A stretch of DNA of 40,191 bases from Deltaproteobacteria bacterium (GTDB lineage: Bacteria; Desulfobacterota; Binatia; UBA9968): positions 1 through 40,191 of the forward strand of contig VBKE01000299.1 of NCBI GenBank assembly GCA_005879605.1, read 5' to 3'. Below are positions 7,790 through 16,067 of this stretch, piece after piece. Numbering within the stretch: the first letter of the stretch is position 1; each line of letters starts with the position of its first letter. A program made the position numbers and the translations under genes. The notes below the pieces were generated by a model. The model worked only from the letters and a program-made list of their open reading frames with translations. It made no database searches and had not been told where the DNA came from.

Positions 7790-10102
7790 GTGGCGTATAT
7801 CGGCTCGAGAATTAAGCGCAAAGAAGATCCAAGGCTCCTACGCGGAGTGGGCAAATACGTCGGCGATATCCATCGCGTCGGAATGGTTCATGCCGCTATC
7901 CTGCGCAGTACTCATGCTCACGCGCGCATCTCCAAAGTTGACACTTCCCAGGCTCTTCGAATGGAGGGCGTCATCGGCGTACTCACGGCTGCGGACATGC
8001 CGGGATTGAAAACGATACCCATGCGCACGGGCCGTATTCCAGGTTTGGAACGGTCACAACAATTTCCCATTGCGACAACCAAAGTGCGTTACGTGGGCGA
8101 CCCTGTCGCCGTCGTCGTGGCGGCGAGCCGTTACATCGCCGAAGATGCCATCGAGCTGATTGACGTGGCATATGAGGCGGTTGGCCCGGTGACCGACGCG
8201 CGGCAGAGCATGCAACTAGGAGGACCACAACTTCACGACGCGGTGCCAAACAACATCGCGGCCAACTTCCATGTGGACGTGGGCGATGTCGATGGCGCGT
8301 TCGCCGACTGTGACCTGATCTTGGAAGAAGAATTCTCAACCCAACGTCATGGGGCCGTGCCCTTGGAAACGCGCGGCTTAGTCGCTGAATTCGACGAAGG
8401 CCGCGGGCTCCTCACGATGTGGGGACCGACCAAGATGACCCACACCAACTGGCGCATTCTCTCCGACCTCATCGGCCTGCCGCAGAGCTGCATTCATTTC
8501 ATCGAACCCGAAGTCGGCGGCGGCTTCGGGGCCCGCGGCGAATTTTATCCGGAAGATTTTTTGATTCCCTTCGCCGCGATGCGTTTTCGCAAGCCCGTCT
8601 GTTGGATCGAAGACCGCTCGGAGAATCTCAAGGCGATGAACCAGTCGCGCCAGCAACAGCATCGCGTCAAGATCGGCGTCAAGAGAGACGGCACGGTCAT
8701 GGCGATGGATGCTGAGATTCTATTTGACATGGGCGGCTACACCCGGACTCACGGCGGCGTTCCGGCGATCGCGGCTTCCGCCATGCTGCGCGGTCCCTTT
8801 CGCGTGAAAAACTATCGCTGCAACGTTTTCTGCGTGCTGACCAACAAAACGCCCGTCGGGACCTACCGTAGCCCCGGGCGCTACGAAGCGAATTTCGTGC
8901 GCGAGCGCTTGCTCGATATTGTCGCGCACCGGCTCAACTTGGATCCGGCGGATATCAGAAGACGCAATTTGATTCGCCACGAAGAAATGCCCTACGATCT
9001 CGGCAAGCACCCGTTTCACTATATGGTTTACGACACCGGCGATTTTCCCGGCCAGTTCGAACGCGCGCTGGAGCGCATCGGCTATGAAAAGCTCAAGACA
9101 ACTTGCGCCGTCGCTAAGAAGGAAGGCCGCGCGATTGGTGTCGGGATCGGCTGTTTCGTCGAAACCAGCGGCATCGGACCATGGGAATACGCCCGAGTCG
9201 AAGTCGACAATGCCGGCAAGGTGGTGCTTTACTCAGGCTGCAACTCGGTCGGCCAAGGCATCGCCACGGCCTTGAGCCAAATCGTCGCCGATGAATTGCA
9301 AGTTTCCATCGATGACGTGCGCGTGGTGCACGGCGACACCGCGAAAGTGCCGTACGGCAACGGCAGCAACGCCAGCCGCTCGACGGTGATGGCGGGTAGC
9401 GCCGCGGTGGGCGCCTCACGCAAGGTAAAGGATAAGCTTTTGCGCTTGGCGTCTAGCGCACTGGAAATCGATGCGGGCGATCTTTTTCTCCGCGATGGCA
9501 GGGTCGTGGCGCGCGGCGCGCCGGAGCGATCCCTTGGATTTGCCGAAATCGCTGCATTGGCGTTGCCAGGTCCAGCGCTCAAGAGCGGCATGACCCCGGG
9601 AATCTCAGAGGAAGACTTCTTTGCGACCGACAAGCGGCCGTTCCCTTACGGCGTGCATGTGGCGGTGGTGGAAGTGGATCGCGAAACCGGCATGATTACG
9701 ATCCTGGACTATCTGGTGATCGAAGACGTCGGACGTAAAATCAATCCCATGATCATCGAGGGCCAAATGGCCGGCGGCTTGGCCCAGGGCATCGGCGGCG
9801 CGTTGCTAGAAGATTTTGTCTACGATGAAGACGGGCAACCGCTGGCGACAAGCTTCATGGACTACTTGATGCCAACGGCGATGGAAATGCCCAAAGCACA
9901 GTTTATTTCCACTGAAGATTTTCCGACGCCGCACAATCCGCTCGGGGTCAAGGGCGCGGGCGAGGGGGGCATTACCGCCGCCGGCGCGGCTTTGGCAAAT
10001 GCGGTTTCGAACGCGCTTGGCGTTGAGGTGAAAAAGCTGCCGTTAAGGCCCGACTATATCTTGCAACTCATCCAAAGCAACAAATCCCTTTCGTTAAGCT
10101 GA
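7790..10102 (+). CDS. Xanthine dehydrogenase family molybdopterin-binding subunit (CoxL-like, orphan)
   Basis: This 770-residue protein is the large Moco subunit of the molybdenum hydroxylase family (CO dehydrogenase form II / xanthine dehydrogenase-like). Domain order is the a/b hammerhead (LRSTHAHARI, YVGDPVAVVVA; residues 15-130), then the Moco domains with VGGGFGARGE (242-251), TYRSPGR (358-364) at the active-site loop, GPWEY...SVGQG and KGAGEGG near the end with the catalytic-base Glu725. The form I CO dehydrogenase loop AYxCSFR is absent, so CO oxidation is unlikely. The start is GTG 7790 with only a weak ribosome binding site. The 2Fe-2S and FAD subunits that normally accompany it are missing on both sides, making it an orphan; it may borrow subunits from the complete set at 24.9-28.9 kb. 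Confidence 0.88.
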   Translation: MAYIGSRIKRKEDPRLLRGVGKYVGDIHRVGMVHAAILRSTHAHARISKVDTSQALRMEGVIGVLTAADMPGLKTIPMRTGRIPGLERSQQFPIATTKVRYVGDPVAVVVAASRYIAEDAIELIDVAYEAVGPVTDARQSMQLGGPQLHDAVPNNIAANFHVDVGDVDGAFADCDLILEEEFSTQRHGAVPLETRGLVAEFDEGRGLLTMWGPTKMTHTNWRILSDLIGLPQSCIHFIEPEVGGGFGARGEFYPEDFLIPFAAMRFRKPVCWIEDRSENLKAMNQSRQQQHRVKIGVKRDGTVMAMDAEILFDMGGYTRTHGGVPAIAASAMLRGPFRVKNYRCNVFCVLTNKTPVGTYRSPGRYEANFVRERLLDIVAHRLNLDPADIRRRNLIRHEEMPYDLGKHPFHYMVYDTGDFPGQFERALERIGYEKLKTTCAVAKKEGRAIGVGIGCFVETSGIGPWEYARVEVDNAGKVVLYSGCNSVGQGIATALSQIVADELQVSIDDVRVVHGDTAKVPYGNGSNASRSTVMAGSAAVGASRKVKDKLLRLASSALEIDAGDLFLRDGRVVARGAPERSLGFAEIAALALPGPALKSGMTPGISEEDFFATDKRPFPYGVHVAVVEVDRETGMITILDYLVIEDVGRKINPMIIEGQMAGGLAQGIGGALLEDFVYDEDGQPLATSFMDYLMPTAMEMPKAQFISTEDFPTPHNPLGVKGAGEGGITAAGAALANAVSNALGVEVKKLPLRPDYILQLIQSNKSLSLS

Positions 10103-10173
10103 AGCCGTATCAATCGCTGTGCTTGCCGCCGAAGCCGGCGGCGATGCGGCCCACGATCAATTTGTTCTCGAGT

Positions 10174-10915
10174 TCACGCGTAGTCACCGCTCAGCAACAC
10201 TCCGCCGCCGGGCACTCGATTTTCGATCTTCAGGATATGATAGGTCAACCACATTTCGGCGGCCAACGCCCACACGACTTTAATTTTTAGATCGCGTTCA
10301 AGGTAGTCGATCGTTGGTGCCGCGTCCCAACCACCGCCGTTGATGTACAGCGCGTCTACTCGCCAAAGCTCTCTTGCAGTGGCGGTAAACATCCATATGC
10401 GACACTTCATCCAAAGCCAGAAGTGAAGTGGTATAAAGCCCCGAACTCTCTCCGGTCATGCTCAAACCCGGCATCAGTTCCGACTGAAGGCCGAAGCGGG
10501 AGAAATAGTTCACGATCGCCTGATTCAGTTCGTTGCCGTAATACGTCGCCACCGCCACTTTCCGCGCGCCCAGGGTCTGCAAAGCGATCGCATGCGGTTC
10601 CATCGGCGTCACCACCGGCAGACCTATTTTCGCCGACAGATCCGCCGCCCACTGCCGTTCATAATCCAGGCCCTTGAGCAAAAACGGCGGCGTGCCGCTG
10701 ACCGAGACAATGTCGCAACCGACTTCCTTCAGTTGCACGGCCAGCGCTTCAGCCTTTTTAAAACCTTCCAGAAAACTTTCCCGCTTCTCGCTGCGAAAGC
10801 CGATAAACGTCGGAACGATCTCAACGCCTTCCGGCGCATGTTTGTACCAGTAGGCGAACGACTTGCCGCGATGGGTCGGCTTGATCAAACCGATGCGGGC
10901 ACGCCATGCAACCAT
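10174..10915 (-). pseudogene. Asp/Glu racemase superfamily gene with frameshift(s)
   Basis: The ATG at 10915 (GGAGGA upstream) opens a frame homologous to the racemase-like gene at 86-811: ARIGLIKPTHRG, VSVSGTPPFLL, KVAVATYYGNEL. Homology in this frame stops near 10360-10370 after CKRALAS. It resumes one frame over with VDALYINGGGWDAAPTIDYL, ERDLKIKVVW, ending at 10174. A single-base change restores a protein of about 247 residues. Beyond the TGA at 10174 a third frame continues with RELENKLIVGRIAAGFGGKH and a stop at 10110, eight bases from the convergent CoxL stop. That is either a second frameshift in the same gene or chance. Like its paralogue it has no Cys in the two expected loops. It sits 33 bp downstream of the RidA-like gene on the same strand. 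Confidence 0.7.
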
Positions 10916-10948
10916 GCAGGAATCCTCCTCGAACCGGAGAGACGCAAC

Positions 10949-11461
10949 TTATTTTTTCCTCGGGACGACGGCCCACGCTTCGATCTCGATGAGCATATCC
11001 GGCAAGTCTATTCCCACCCCTCGAAGTAACGTGGCCGGTCTGGGATGTTGGCGCAAATCAGGCTCATTCTCCTCAAAGAATCTGTACATCTCATCGCGCA
11101 TGTCAAATACATCTTCTCTCCGCTTAAGAAAATAACGGAACATGACGATGTGTTTGAGCGTGGCACCCATCAATTCGAGACTGTTCTTAATGTCTTCCAG
11201 TGTCTGGCGTGTCTGCTCCTTTATGCCACCTACGACTTTACCTTTCCCGGCCCGCTCCTCATCGGGAGTTCTACAGGGACCATCTTCAAAGGGATCCCTT
11301 CCGGTCGATCCGGAAAGGAAAAGAATATCGACATCTCCTTTGGTTCTAAACCCTGTCGCCCAGTTCATCTTTTCCTTATGATAGTGCGGCCAGAGCGTGC
11401 CCCACTCATATTCGACTTTTTGTTCTTTTTGCAGGTCGATTGCCTTTCGGTTCGTGGCCAT
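10949..11461 (-). CDS. RidA/YjgF-family protein lacking the usual catalytic Arg
   Basis: This 170-residue protein has the RidA (YER057c/UK114) fold signature: ILFLSGSTGRD, GGIKEQTRQTLEDIKNSLEL, MGATLKHIVMFRYFL and the C-terminal DMLIEIEAWAVV. RidA proteins deaminate reactive enamine/imine intermediates using an Arg in the P-A-R motif before the final strand. Here the aligned motif is HPRPATLL, so that Arg is Thr. This places the protein among the non-archetypal Rid subgroups, whose functions are mostly unknown. ATG 11461 is chosen because AGGAGGTG lies six bases upstream; the GTG nine bases earlier overlaps that ribosome binding site. It precedes the frameshifted racemase-like gene, probably in one transcript. 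Confidence 0.8.
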   Translation of the reverse strand: MATNRKAIDLQKEQKVEYEWGTLWPHYHKEKMNWATGFRTKGDVDILFLSGSTGRDPFEDGPCRTPDEERAGKGKVVGGIKEQTRQTLEDIKNSLELMGATLKHIVMFRYFLKRREDVFDMRDEMYRFFEENEPDLRQHPRPATLLRGVGIDLPDMLIEIEAWAVVPRKK

Positions 11462-11840
11462 GTTGAACACCTCCTATATGTGGTTAAGTGAGTTAATTAG
11501 CATCTCTCTTCGGTGGCGCGGTTGTTTGCAAATACCGTGTAAGCTCGCCGAACGATCCGCGCAAAGCTTGCGAAATTTTGCTTAACTTGCTCAGCAGTTC
11601 ATCCAAGGGCGGCTCAGACAACTAAAGAACAATGATGCGGAGTTGGTGAGAGGTACCGAGCTATATTTACCGCAACTGTTCCGGGAGACTCATGAAGAGA
11701 CCAAGAAGCCGCTCGTAATAGACCAAGCTCCCTTTAGCATATTTATGACGACCAGGGTTTGGAATTGTCATAGCGTGTTGGGACCGCGAAGTAACGGATT
11801 TATGCAATGCTTTGGTGATTCTACTGCCACAATTTTTTCT
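11462..11840. other. Gene-free stretch between RidA-like and SBP-LysM genes
   Basis: This stretch of 379 bp contains the RidA ribosome binding site at its left edge. I see no convincing gene, terminator stem or repeat in the rest. A plus-strand open frame at 11643-11912 has no family resemblance, no ribosome binding site and overlaps the 3' end of the binding-protein gene. Confidence 0.4.
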
Positions 11841-13172
11841 TCATCCCCCTCGCTTGCCATCTGGAGGGATCAGAAGTTGCTGTCCGATGTACAGATAATT
11901 GGGATTTTTTAGCGTGTCCGCATTGGCCTGGTGAATCTGGGGCCACTTATGCGACGCACCGTAAAATCGGAACGCCAAACGGCTAAGTGTATCGCCCGCC
12001 GTCACTGTATACGTTTGCGGCAGACTCGACGCACCAAGTGCTATCGAAGCGGCTTCCTTGACGGGTGCCGGTTTGGGTTTTTCTTTAATGACCGGAGAAG
12101 CAGGTGAAGAACCGGCGTCTTCACGACTCGCGACGACCGGTTGGGCTTTGTACAGACGGTCAATAAACCCAGATTTGTCAAGCTCCCTGATGAAAGTCAG
12201 ATCCACAAACTGATCTGGCGTAGCCGCCTCTGCTTTAGGGTTTTTCGAGGCCATTTCCTTCAGCACGATGCGAATTCCTTTCATCGTGGGATAAGGTTTT
12301 TCCGGAACAAGGTTAAGTCCGACGGCTTCATAGGTCTCTTCCAAGGCCTCCATGTCATCGGTTTTCAGATATTTCCGATAAATGGCAAGCGTCTCTTTCC
12401 GGTGAGTCTTAAAGTAGTGGATCGCCTCGACGAAAGCTTTCGTCATATTACGAACGAGCGCCGGTTTGGATTTGATCAACCCTTGGGTGACCGCAAGCCC
12501 GTTTTGGGGGTATTCAAGACCCAACATTTGAAGGTCGGCCAGCGTATTGAAGCCCGCCTTCTTTGCTTTTGCAGTTACGGGAATAGCTATCAAGGCGCCT
12601 TGGATCCTTCCTGACGCAAGCGCGGCGAAACGTTCGGGTTGACTGCCGATCTGGACAAGGGTGACATCCTTTCCAGGCACGAGCCCATATGTTTCCAAGG
12701 CATAGCGAGTAGCAAAATCGGACGAAGAGCCAAATCGGCTGACCGCCAAGCTTTTGCCCTTCAAGTGGTCGGGCTGGGTGATATCCTTGGAAACCATAAG
12801 CTTATAATCCAGGGTATTGAGGAATCCAGCAGTCATCACCACTCCAGAGCCTTGTAGGTTGCTCTGGATGACAGCGGCTCCTGAAACCGCAGCGGCGGTC
12901 ACGTCTCCAGAAACCAAGGTTTGGACAACCAGGGGTGCTCCCTCGATATATATAAGCTCAACATCAAGTCCGTTTTTGCGAAAAAACCCTTGCTCATAGG
13001 CTACCCATATCGCGGTTTGACTGCCTGAAATACCAGAGTAAGCAATCCGGACTTTTTCCACTGGCTGATCGGCCGCGTTTGCCGCGACGGGATAGAAAAA
13101 GGTGAGCAGCCCGAAGACGTAAAAGACGACTGACGGTAAAACGACTGGTCTTCGATATAGTCTTTTGTCCAT
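11841..13172 (-). CDS. NMT1-type substrate-binding protein fused to a LysM domain
   Basis: This 443-residue secreted protein has three parts. First is a signal peptide (residues 1-33, cleavage after ANA). Next is a complete NMT1/SsuA-type binding domain (about 38-345) with AIWVAYEQGFFRKNGLDVEL, LVSGDVTAAAVSG and SLAVSRFGSSSDFATRYAL. After a Pro/Ala/Lys-rich linker (350-385) comes a LysM domain (387-436) with YTVTAGDTLSRLAFRFYG, NPNYLYIGQQLLIP. LysM binds peptidoglycan N-acetylglucosamine, so the binding protein may be tethered to the cell wall instead of free in the periplasm. This fusion is not one I know for the family. The ATG has AAAGGAGAA upstream and lies 36 bp after the stop of the ATPase-HAMP gene, implying an operon and a shared task. 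The binding domain is about the usual family length, so the LysM is a true addition. Confidence 0.9.
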   Translation of the reverse strand: MDKRLYRRPVVLPSVVFYVFGLLTFFYPVAANAADQPVEKVRIAYSGISGSQTAIWVAYEQGFFRKNGLDVELIYIEGAPLVVQTLVSGDVTAAAVSGAAVIQSNLQGSGVVMTAGFLNTLDYKLMVSKDITQPDHLKGKSLAVSRFGSSSDFATRYALETYGLVPGKDVTLVQIGSQPERFAALASGRIQGALIAIPVTAKAKKAGFNTLADLQMLGLEYPQNGLAVTQGLIKSKPALVRNMTKAFVEAIHYFKTHRKETLAIYRKYLKTDDMEALEETYEAVGLNLVPEKPYPTMKGIRIVLKEMASKNPKAEAATPDQFVDLTFIRELDKSGFIDRLYKAQPVVASREDAGSSPASPVIKEKPKPAPVKEAASIALGASSLPQTYTVTAGDTLSRLAFRFYGASHKWPQIHQANADTLKNPNYLYIGQQLLIPPDGKRGG

Positions 13173-13208
13173 TTGCTTCTCCTTTGGTACAGATTCTCTG
13201 TTTCGCTT

Positions 13209-15494
13209 CTAGGCTCGACCGAGCCGCAGCATCGCCGCTTTAAGGCTCGCACGCATGCGTTCCAGAGAACGGGCCAAGTCTCCAATCTCGTCGCGCGATT
13301 TTACGCATTCTCCACCTGCTTCCAGATCACCCCTGGTGACCTTTTCCGCGGCTTCTGTTAACCGAACAATGGGCCGAACAAACCAATGGGCCACAAGAAA
13401 CGAGAGCAGCGCACCGATGAAGGGCACGATGGCAATTATTCCGATAAGAGGAAACAGGGCGCGTTGGATCTCTTTTTCCATGGCATCTGCCCAAAACCCG
13501 ACATGTACGATACCAACCTGCCCCTCAAGAACTGGGACGCTGGTTTCGTATACTGTTTTTTTCTGCAATGATAATTCGCGCCGGTAGACCAGGCGCTGTC
13601 CGCCGACAGGGAGTCCTTGCCTGAGTTCCGGGGGAAAGGTTCCCAAGGTGTGGGCAACGATATCTCCTTTACCGTCTTCGATAAAAGCGTACGCCACGCC
13701 ATCGAGAAGCGTATACTTTCGTATCAGAGCGTTAAGCGCTAGAAGATTTTTTCCGACGATGTGGCCTGCGGCGGCATCGCTCAAGTTGGTGGCTATGGCC
13801 AAGGCTCGTTTATCGAATTGATCTCGAAGCGTGTGTTGGATGATCTGGTATGCCGCGGCAGCCACAAAAGTGCACAAAATTAGCATTACGCCTGTAAAGG
13901 CCCCGCCGATCTTCCACTTGAGTCCGATACGTGTTTGGAAACGGGTCTCATTCACCCGCCCAACCAATGCGGTCAGCTCTCCAAGTTTTTTCCGCTGGAA
14001 GGTGTCCCGCGATTCGCCGCGCGCAGTGATTTGATCATCGGAAACCAGACTGGTCATGGGTGTCGTAGCTTCGGCGGCTGCGTGAGTCCTGTGATCAAAA
14101 AATTCTGGAGAGACGGCGGGTGGTTTAGCCTCCGTCGGGGAGACCGCCACCGGCTCAGGCGCGCGAAGAGAGACGGCTGGTGCCTCATCTCGATCGCCCA
14201 TCTTTACCTCGGTTTCGTTTGTTTCAGTTTTCGGGTTGATCCTTGCCGTTGGAGCCACTGCTATCTCCGGGGCCTTACCTCGATCGCCCATCTTTACCTC
14301 GGTTTCGTTTGTTTCAGTTTCCGAGTTAATCCTTGCCGTTGGAGCCACTGTTAGTTCCGGGGCCTCACTTCGATCGCCCATCTTTGCCGCGGTTTCGTTT
14401 GTTTCAGTTTCCGGGTTGATCCTTACCGTTGGGGCTACCGATATCTCCGGAGCCTCACTTTGATCGCCCATCTTTATCTCGGTTCCGTTTGTTTCAGTTT
14501 CCGGTTTGATCCTTGCCATTGGGGCTAGCGATATCTCCGGAGCCTCACTTCGATCGCCCATCTTTATCTCGGTTTCGTTTGTTTCAGTTTCCGGGTTGAT
14601 CTCTGCTGTCGGAGCCACTGCTATCTCCGGGGCTCCGGTCTTCGGGACTTCGGCTCCCCGTTCCAACTGAAATCCGCTGGCCGCCTTCATGACCATGTAG
14701 GCGGAAGCCTTTTTGTTGGCAGCCTCGCAGGCTAACGCGAGAGAGTTGTCGCAAATGATGTTGACTAGCCGGGGCGTTCCTGCGGAATAGAGCCAGATAG
14801 CTTCGAGGGCTTCTTTAGTGAAAATCTCTGGACCGTCGTAACCCGCTACGTGCAGACGGTGACGAATATAATGTTCTACTTCATCCATCGTCTGCAAGGC
14901 GCAGAGACGGTGTTGAATAGCGATTCTTTGCTTGATCCGTCGCATCGAGGGTTTACTCAATTTAGTCTCTAGTTCCGGCTGTCCCACCAGCACAATCTGG
15001 AGCAGTTTTTCATTATCTGTCTCCAAATTTGAGAGATCGCAGAGACCTTCGAGCGCCCCATCGCTAAGATTTTGCGCTTCATCGATCAGTAAGGCGACCG
15101 TGTGCCCGTTTCTGAGTTGCTGTAGCAGGTAGCCGTGAACCTCGTGAATCATTTCTGATCCGGGTTTTTCCTTACTCGCCAGCCCAAGGTCCTGGACCAT
15201 AAGTTCAATGAGGCCATAAGAAGTAAGATGGCTAGCGGAAACGAAGACAAACTGGACGGTTGGCTCGAGGTTACGCATAAGTTTACGTAGGAGGATCGTC
15301 TTGCCCGTCCCCACTTCCCCCGTGAGGAGCATAAACCCCTTCTTGGCTTTGATCCCATAAACCAGAGCAGCCAGAGCTTTCACATAGACCGGGTTGCTAT
15401 AAAAGAATCGCGGGTCCGGCGTTACGCCAAATGGCGTCTCTCGAAACCCAAAGTGACTCTCAACGTCTTCATCTAAACTAAGAAGCTCGGTCAT
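13209..15494 (-). CDS. ExeA-type AAA ATPase fused to repeats, membrane sensor and HAMP domain
   Basis: This 761-residue protein starts at ATG 15494 (AAAGGAGAC upstream). Residues 1-280 are an ExeA/GspA-like AAA ATPase. They carry the family N-terminus (HFGFRETPFGVTPDPRFFY), Walker A GEVGTGKT (59-66), Walker B ALLIDEAQ (134-141), the VGQPEL sensor strand and SAGTPRLVNIICD. Residues 288-437 are five tandem 30-residue acidic/Pro repeats. After a low-complexity linker comes TM1 (about 529-552), an extracytoplasmic sensor-like region (553-679; VAYAFIEDGKGDIVAHTLG), TM2 (680-705) and a HAMP domain (706-757; RPIVRLTEAAEKVTRGDLE, SRDEIGDLARSLERM). Nothing follows HAMP, so the usual output domain is absent and the ATPase at the opposite end may be the output. 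ExeA-type proteins bind peptidoglycan and aid secretin assembly. The next gene encodes a LysM-bearing binding protein. Confidence 0.9.
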   Translation of the reverse strand: MTELLSLDEDVESHFGFRETPFGVTPDPRFFYSNPVYVKALAALVYGIKAKKGFMLLTGEVGTGKTILLRKLMRNLEPTVQFVFVSASHLTSYGLIELMVQDLGLASKEKPGSEMIHEVHGYLLQQLRNGHTVALLIDEAQNLSDGALEGLCDLSNLETDNEKLLQIVLVGQPELETKLSKPSMRRIKQRIAIQHRLCALQTMDEVEHYIRHRLHVAGYDGPEIFTKEALEAIWLYSAGTPRLVNIICDNSLALACEAANKKASAYMVMKAASGFQLERGAEVPKTGAPEIAVAPTAEINPETETNETEIKMGDRSEAPEISLAPMARIKPETETNGTEIKMGDQSEAPEISVAPTVRINPETETNETAAKMGDRSEAPELTVAPTARINSETETNETEVKMGDRGKAPEIAVAPTARINPKTETNETEVKMGDRDEAPAVSLRAPEPVAVSPTEAKPPAVSPEFFDHRTHAAAEATTPMTSLVSDDQITARGESRDTFQRKKLGELTALVGRVNETRFQTRIGLKWKIGGAFTGVMLILCTFVAAAAYQIIQHTLRDQFDKRALAIATNLSDAAAGHIVGKNLLALNALIRKYTLLDGVAYAFIEDGKGDIVAHTLGTFPPELRQGLPVGGQRLVYRRELSLQKKTVYETSVPVLEGQVGIVHVGFWADAMEKEIQRALFPLIGIIAIVPFIGALLSFLVAHWFVRPIVRLTEAAEKVTRGDLEAGGECVKSRDEIGDLARSLERMRASLKAAMLRLGRA
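14184..14633 (-). repeat. Five 90-bp in-frame tandem repeats
   Basis: The sequence CGATCGCCCATCTT (first base varies) recurs at 14191, 14281, 14371, 14461 and 14551, an exact 90-bp period. It encodes five 30-residue units of the form APEI.VAPTARINPETETN followed by ETE.KMGDRSE. All copies stay in frame and differ at a few positions, so the array expanded some time ago and is kept as protein. It links the ATPase to the membrane part of the protein. Confidence 0.95.
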
Positions 15495-15839
15495 TTTCTC
15501 TGTCTCCTTTACAAATACAAAAGGATCATTACCACGATCTTTTGCAGACTCGTCTACGTTCGCGTCCGATTTTTGGGACAGTTAAGATACATTTGTTGTC
15601 GTACGAGAAGGAAATGTTTTTGCTGCAAGTGGTCCGAGAAGTAACTCATAATCCATTTCATTTTTCATTGTCAAGAGGGGAATTGTTTGGTGAATCAACA
15701 CGCATATGGGCACGTTTGCACGCATGAAGGAGTTTCCCCGCCTGGAAGGCGAGGCACGGGAGCAGAGACATGGACTCTGGCAGTTGCCCCGAGAGCCTTG
15801 ACTCTCCCTCATCTCTGGCGATATATATGCGCCAGTTCC
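15495..15839. other. Gene-free divergent region
   Basis: These 345 bp separate the minus-strand ATPase-HAMP gene from the plus-strand zinc-ribbon ORF. The ATPase ribosome binding site (AAAGGAGAC on the minus strand) is at the left edge, so its promoter should lie here. I found no confident promoter, operator palindrome or riboswitch. Small stems (GAGAG with CTCTC near 15790) are too weak to call. Confidence 0.35.
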
Positions 15840-16067
15840 ATGGCCAAATACCTAACTCCGCGCCGTTGTCCAAAGTGTGGTAATTGCTTCGGCGTGATCA
15901 TCGGCGAAGTTCCGCGCCTCTTCCGTGAGATTCCCATAACCGGTTTGTGCTTTCGTTGTCATTACCAAATTCACTGGACGTTAATTCGCGAATCTACCAT
16001 CCGGACGCAGAGAGACAAGTTTCGAGCGAGTAAGAGAACGGCACGAGTTGACAAGATAATCAACTAG
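15840..16067 (+). CDS. Small zinc-ribbon protein
   Basis: The predicted product is 75 residues with CPKCGNC (Cys10, 13, 16) and CFRC (Cys37, 40), a four-Cys zinc-ribbon arrangement, followed by a basic tail. ATG 15840 is chosen because the ribbon begins just after it; no ribosome binding site is evident, so expression is uncertain. I do not recognise a named family. A weak stem (GAGGCG 16069-16074 with CGCCTC 16089-16094) follows its stop. Confidence 0.45.
   Translation: MAKYLTPRRCPKCGNCFGVIIGEVPRLFREIPITGLCFRCHYQIHWTLIRESTIRTQRDKFRASKRTARVDKIIN

Noticed and set aside
7790..10102. CO dehydrogenase (coxL) assignment
   Set aside because: The form I signature AYxCSFR is absent (TYRSPGR instead) and no coxS/coxM genes are adjacent, so no gene symbol is given.
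10125..10142. Perfect GCCGCC/GGCGGC stem between convergent genes as a bidirectional terminator
   Set aside because: There is no T-tract on either side, and the stem falls inside a frame (GRIAAGFGGK) that may be the coding tail of the racemase-like gene.
11643..11912. Plus-strand open frame of 89 codons
   Set aside because: No ribosome binding site or family similarity, and it overlaps the LysM-coding end of the opposite gene.
14184..14633. CRISPR-like periodic repeat
   Set aside because: The 90-bp units are contiguous with no spacers, stay in frame and encode conserved peptide repeats.
15600..15830. Riboswitch-like leader before the zinc-ribbon ORF
   Set aside because: Some short stems are present, but no consensus core of a riboswitch class I know could be matched.
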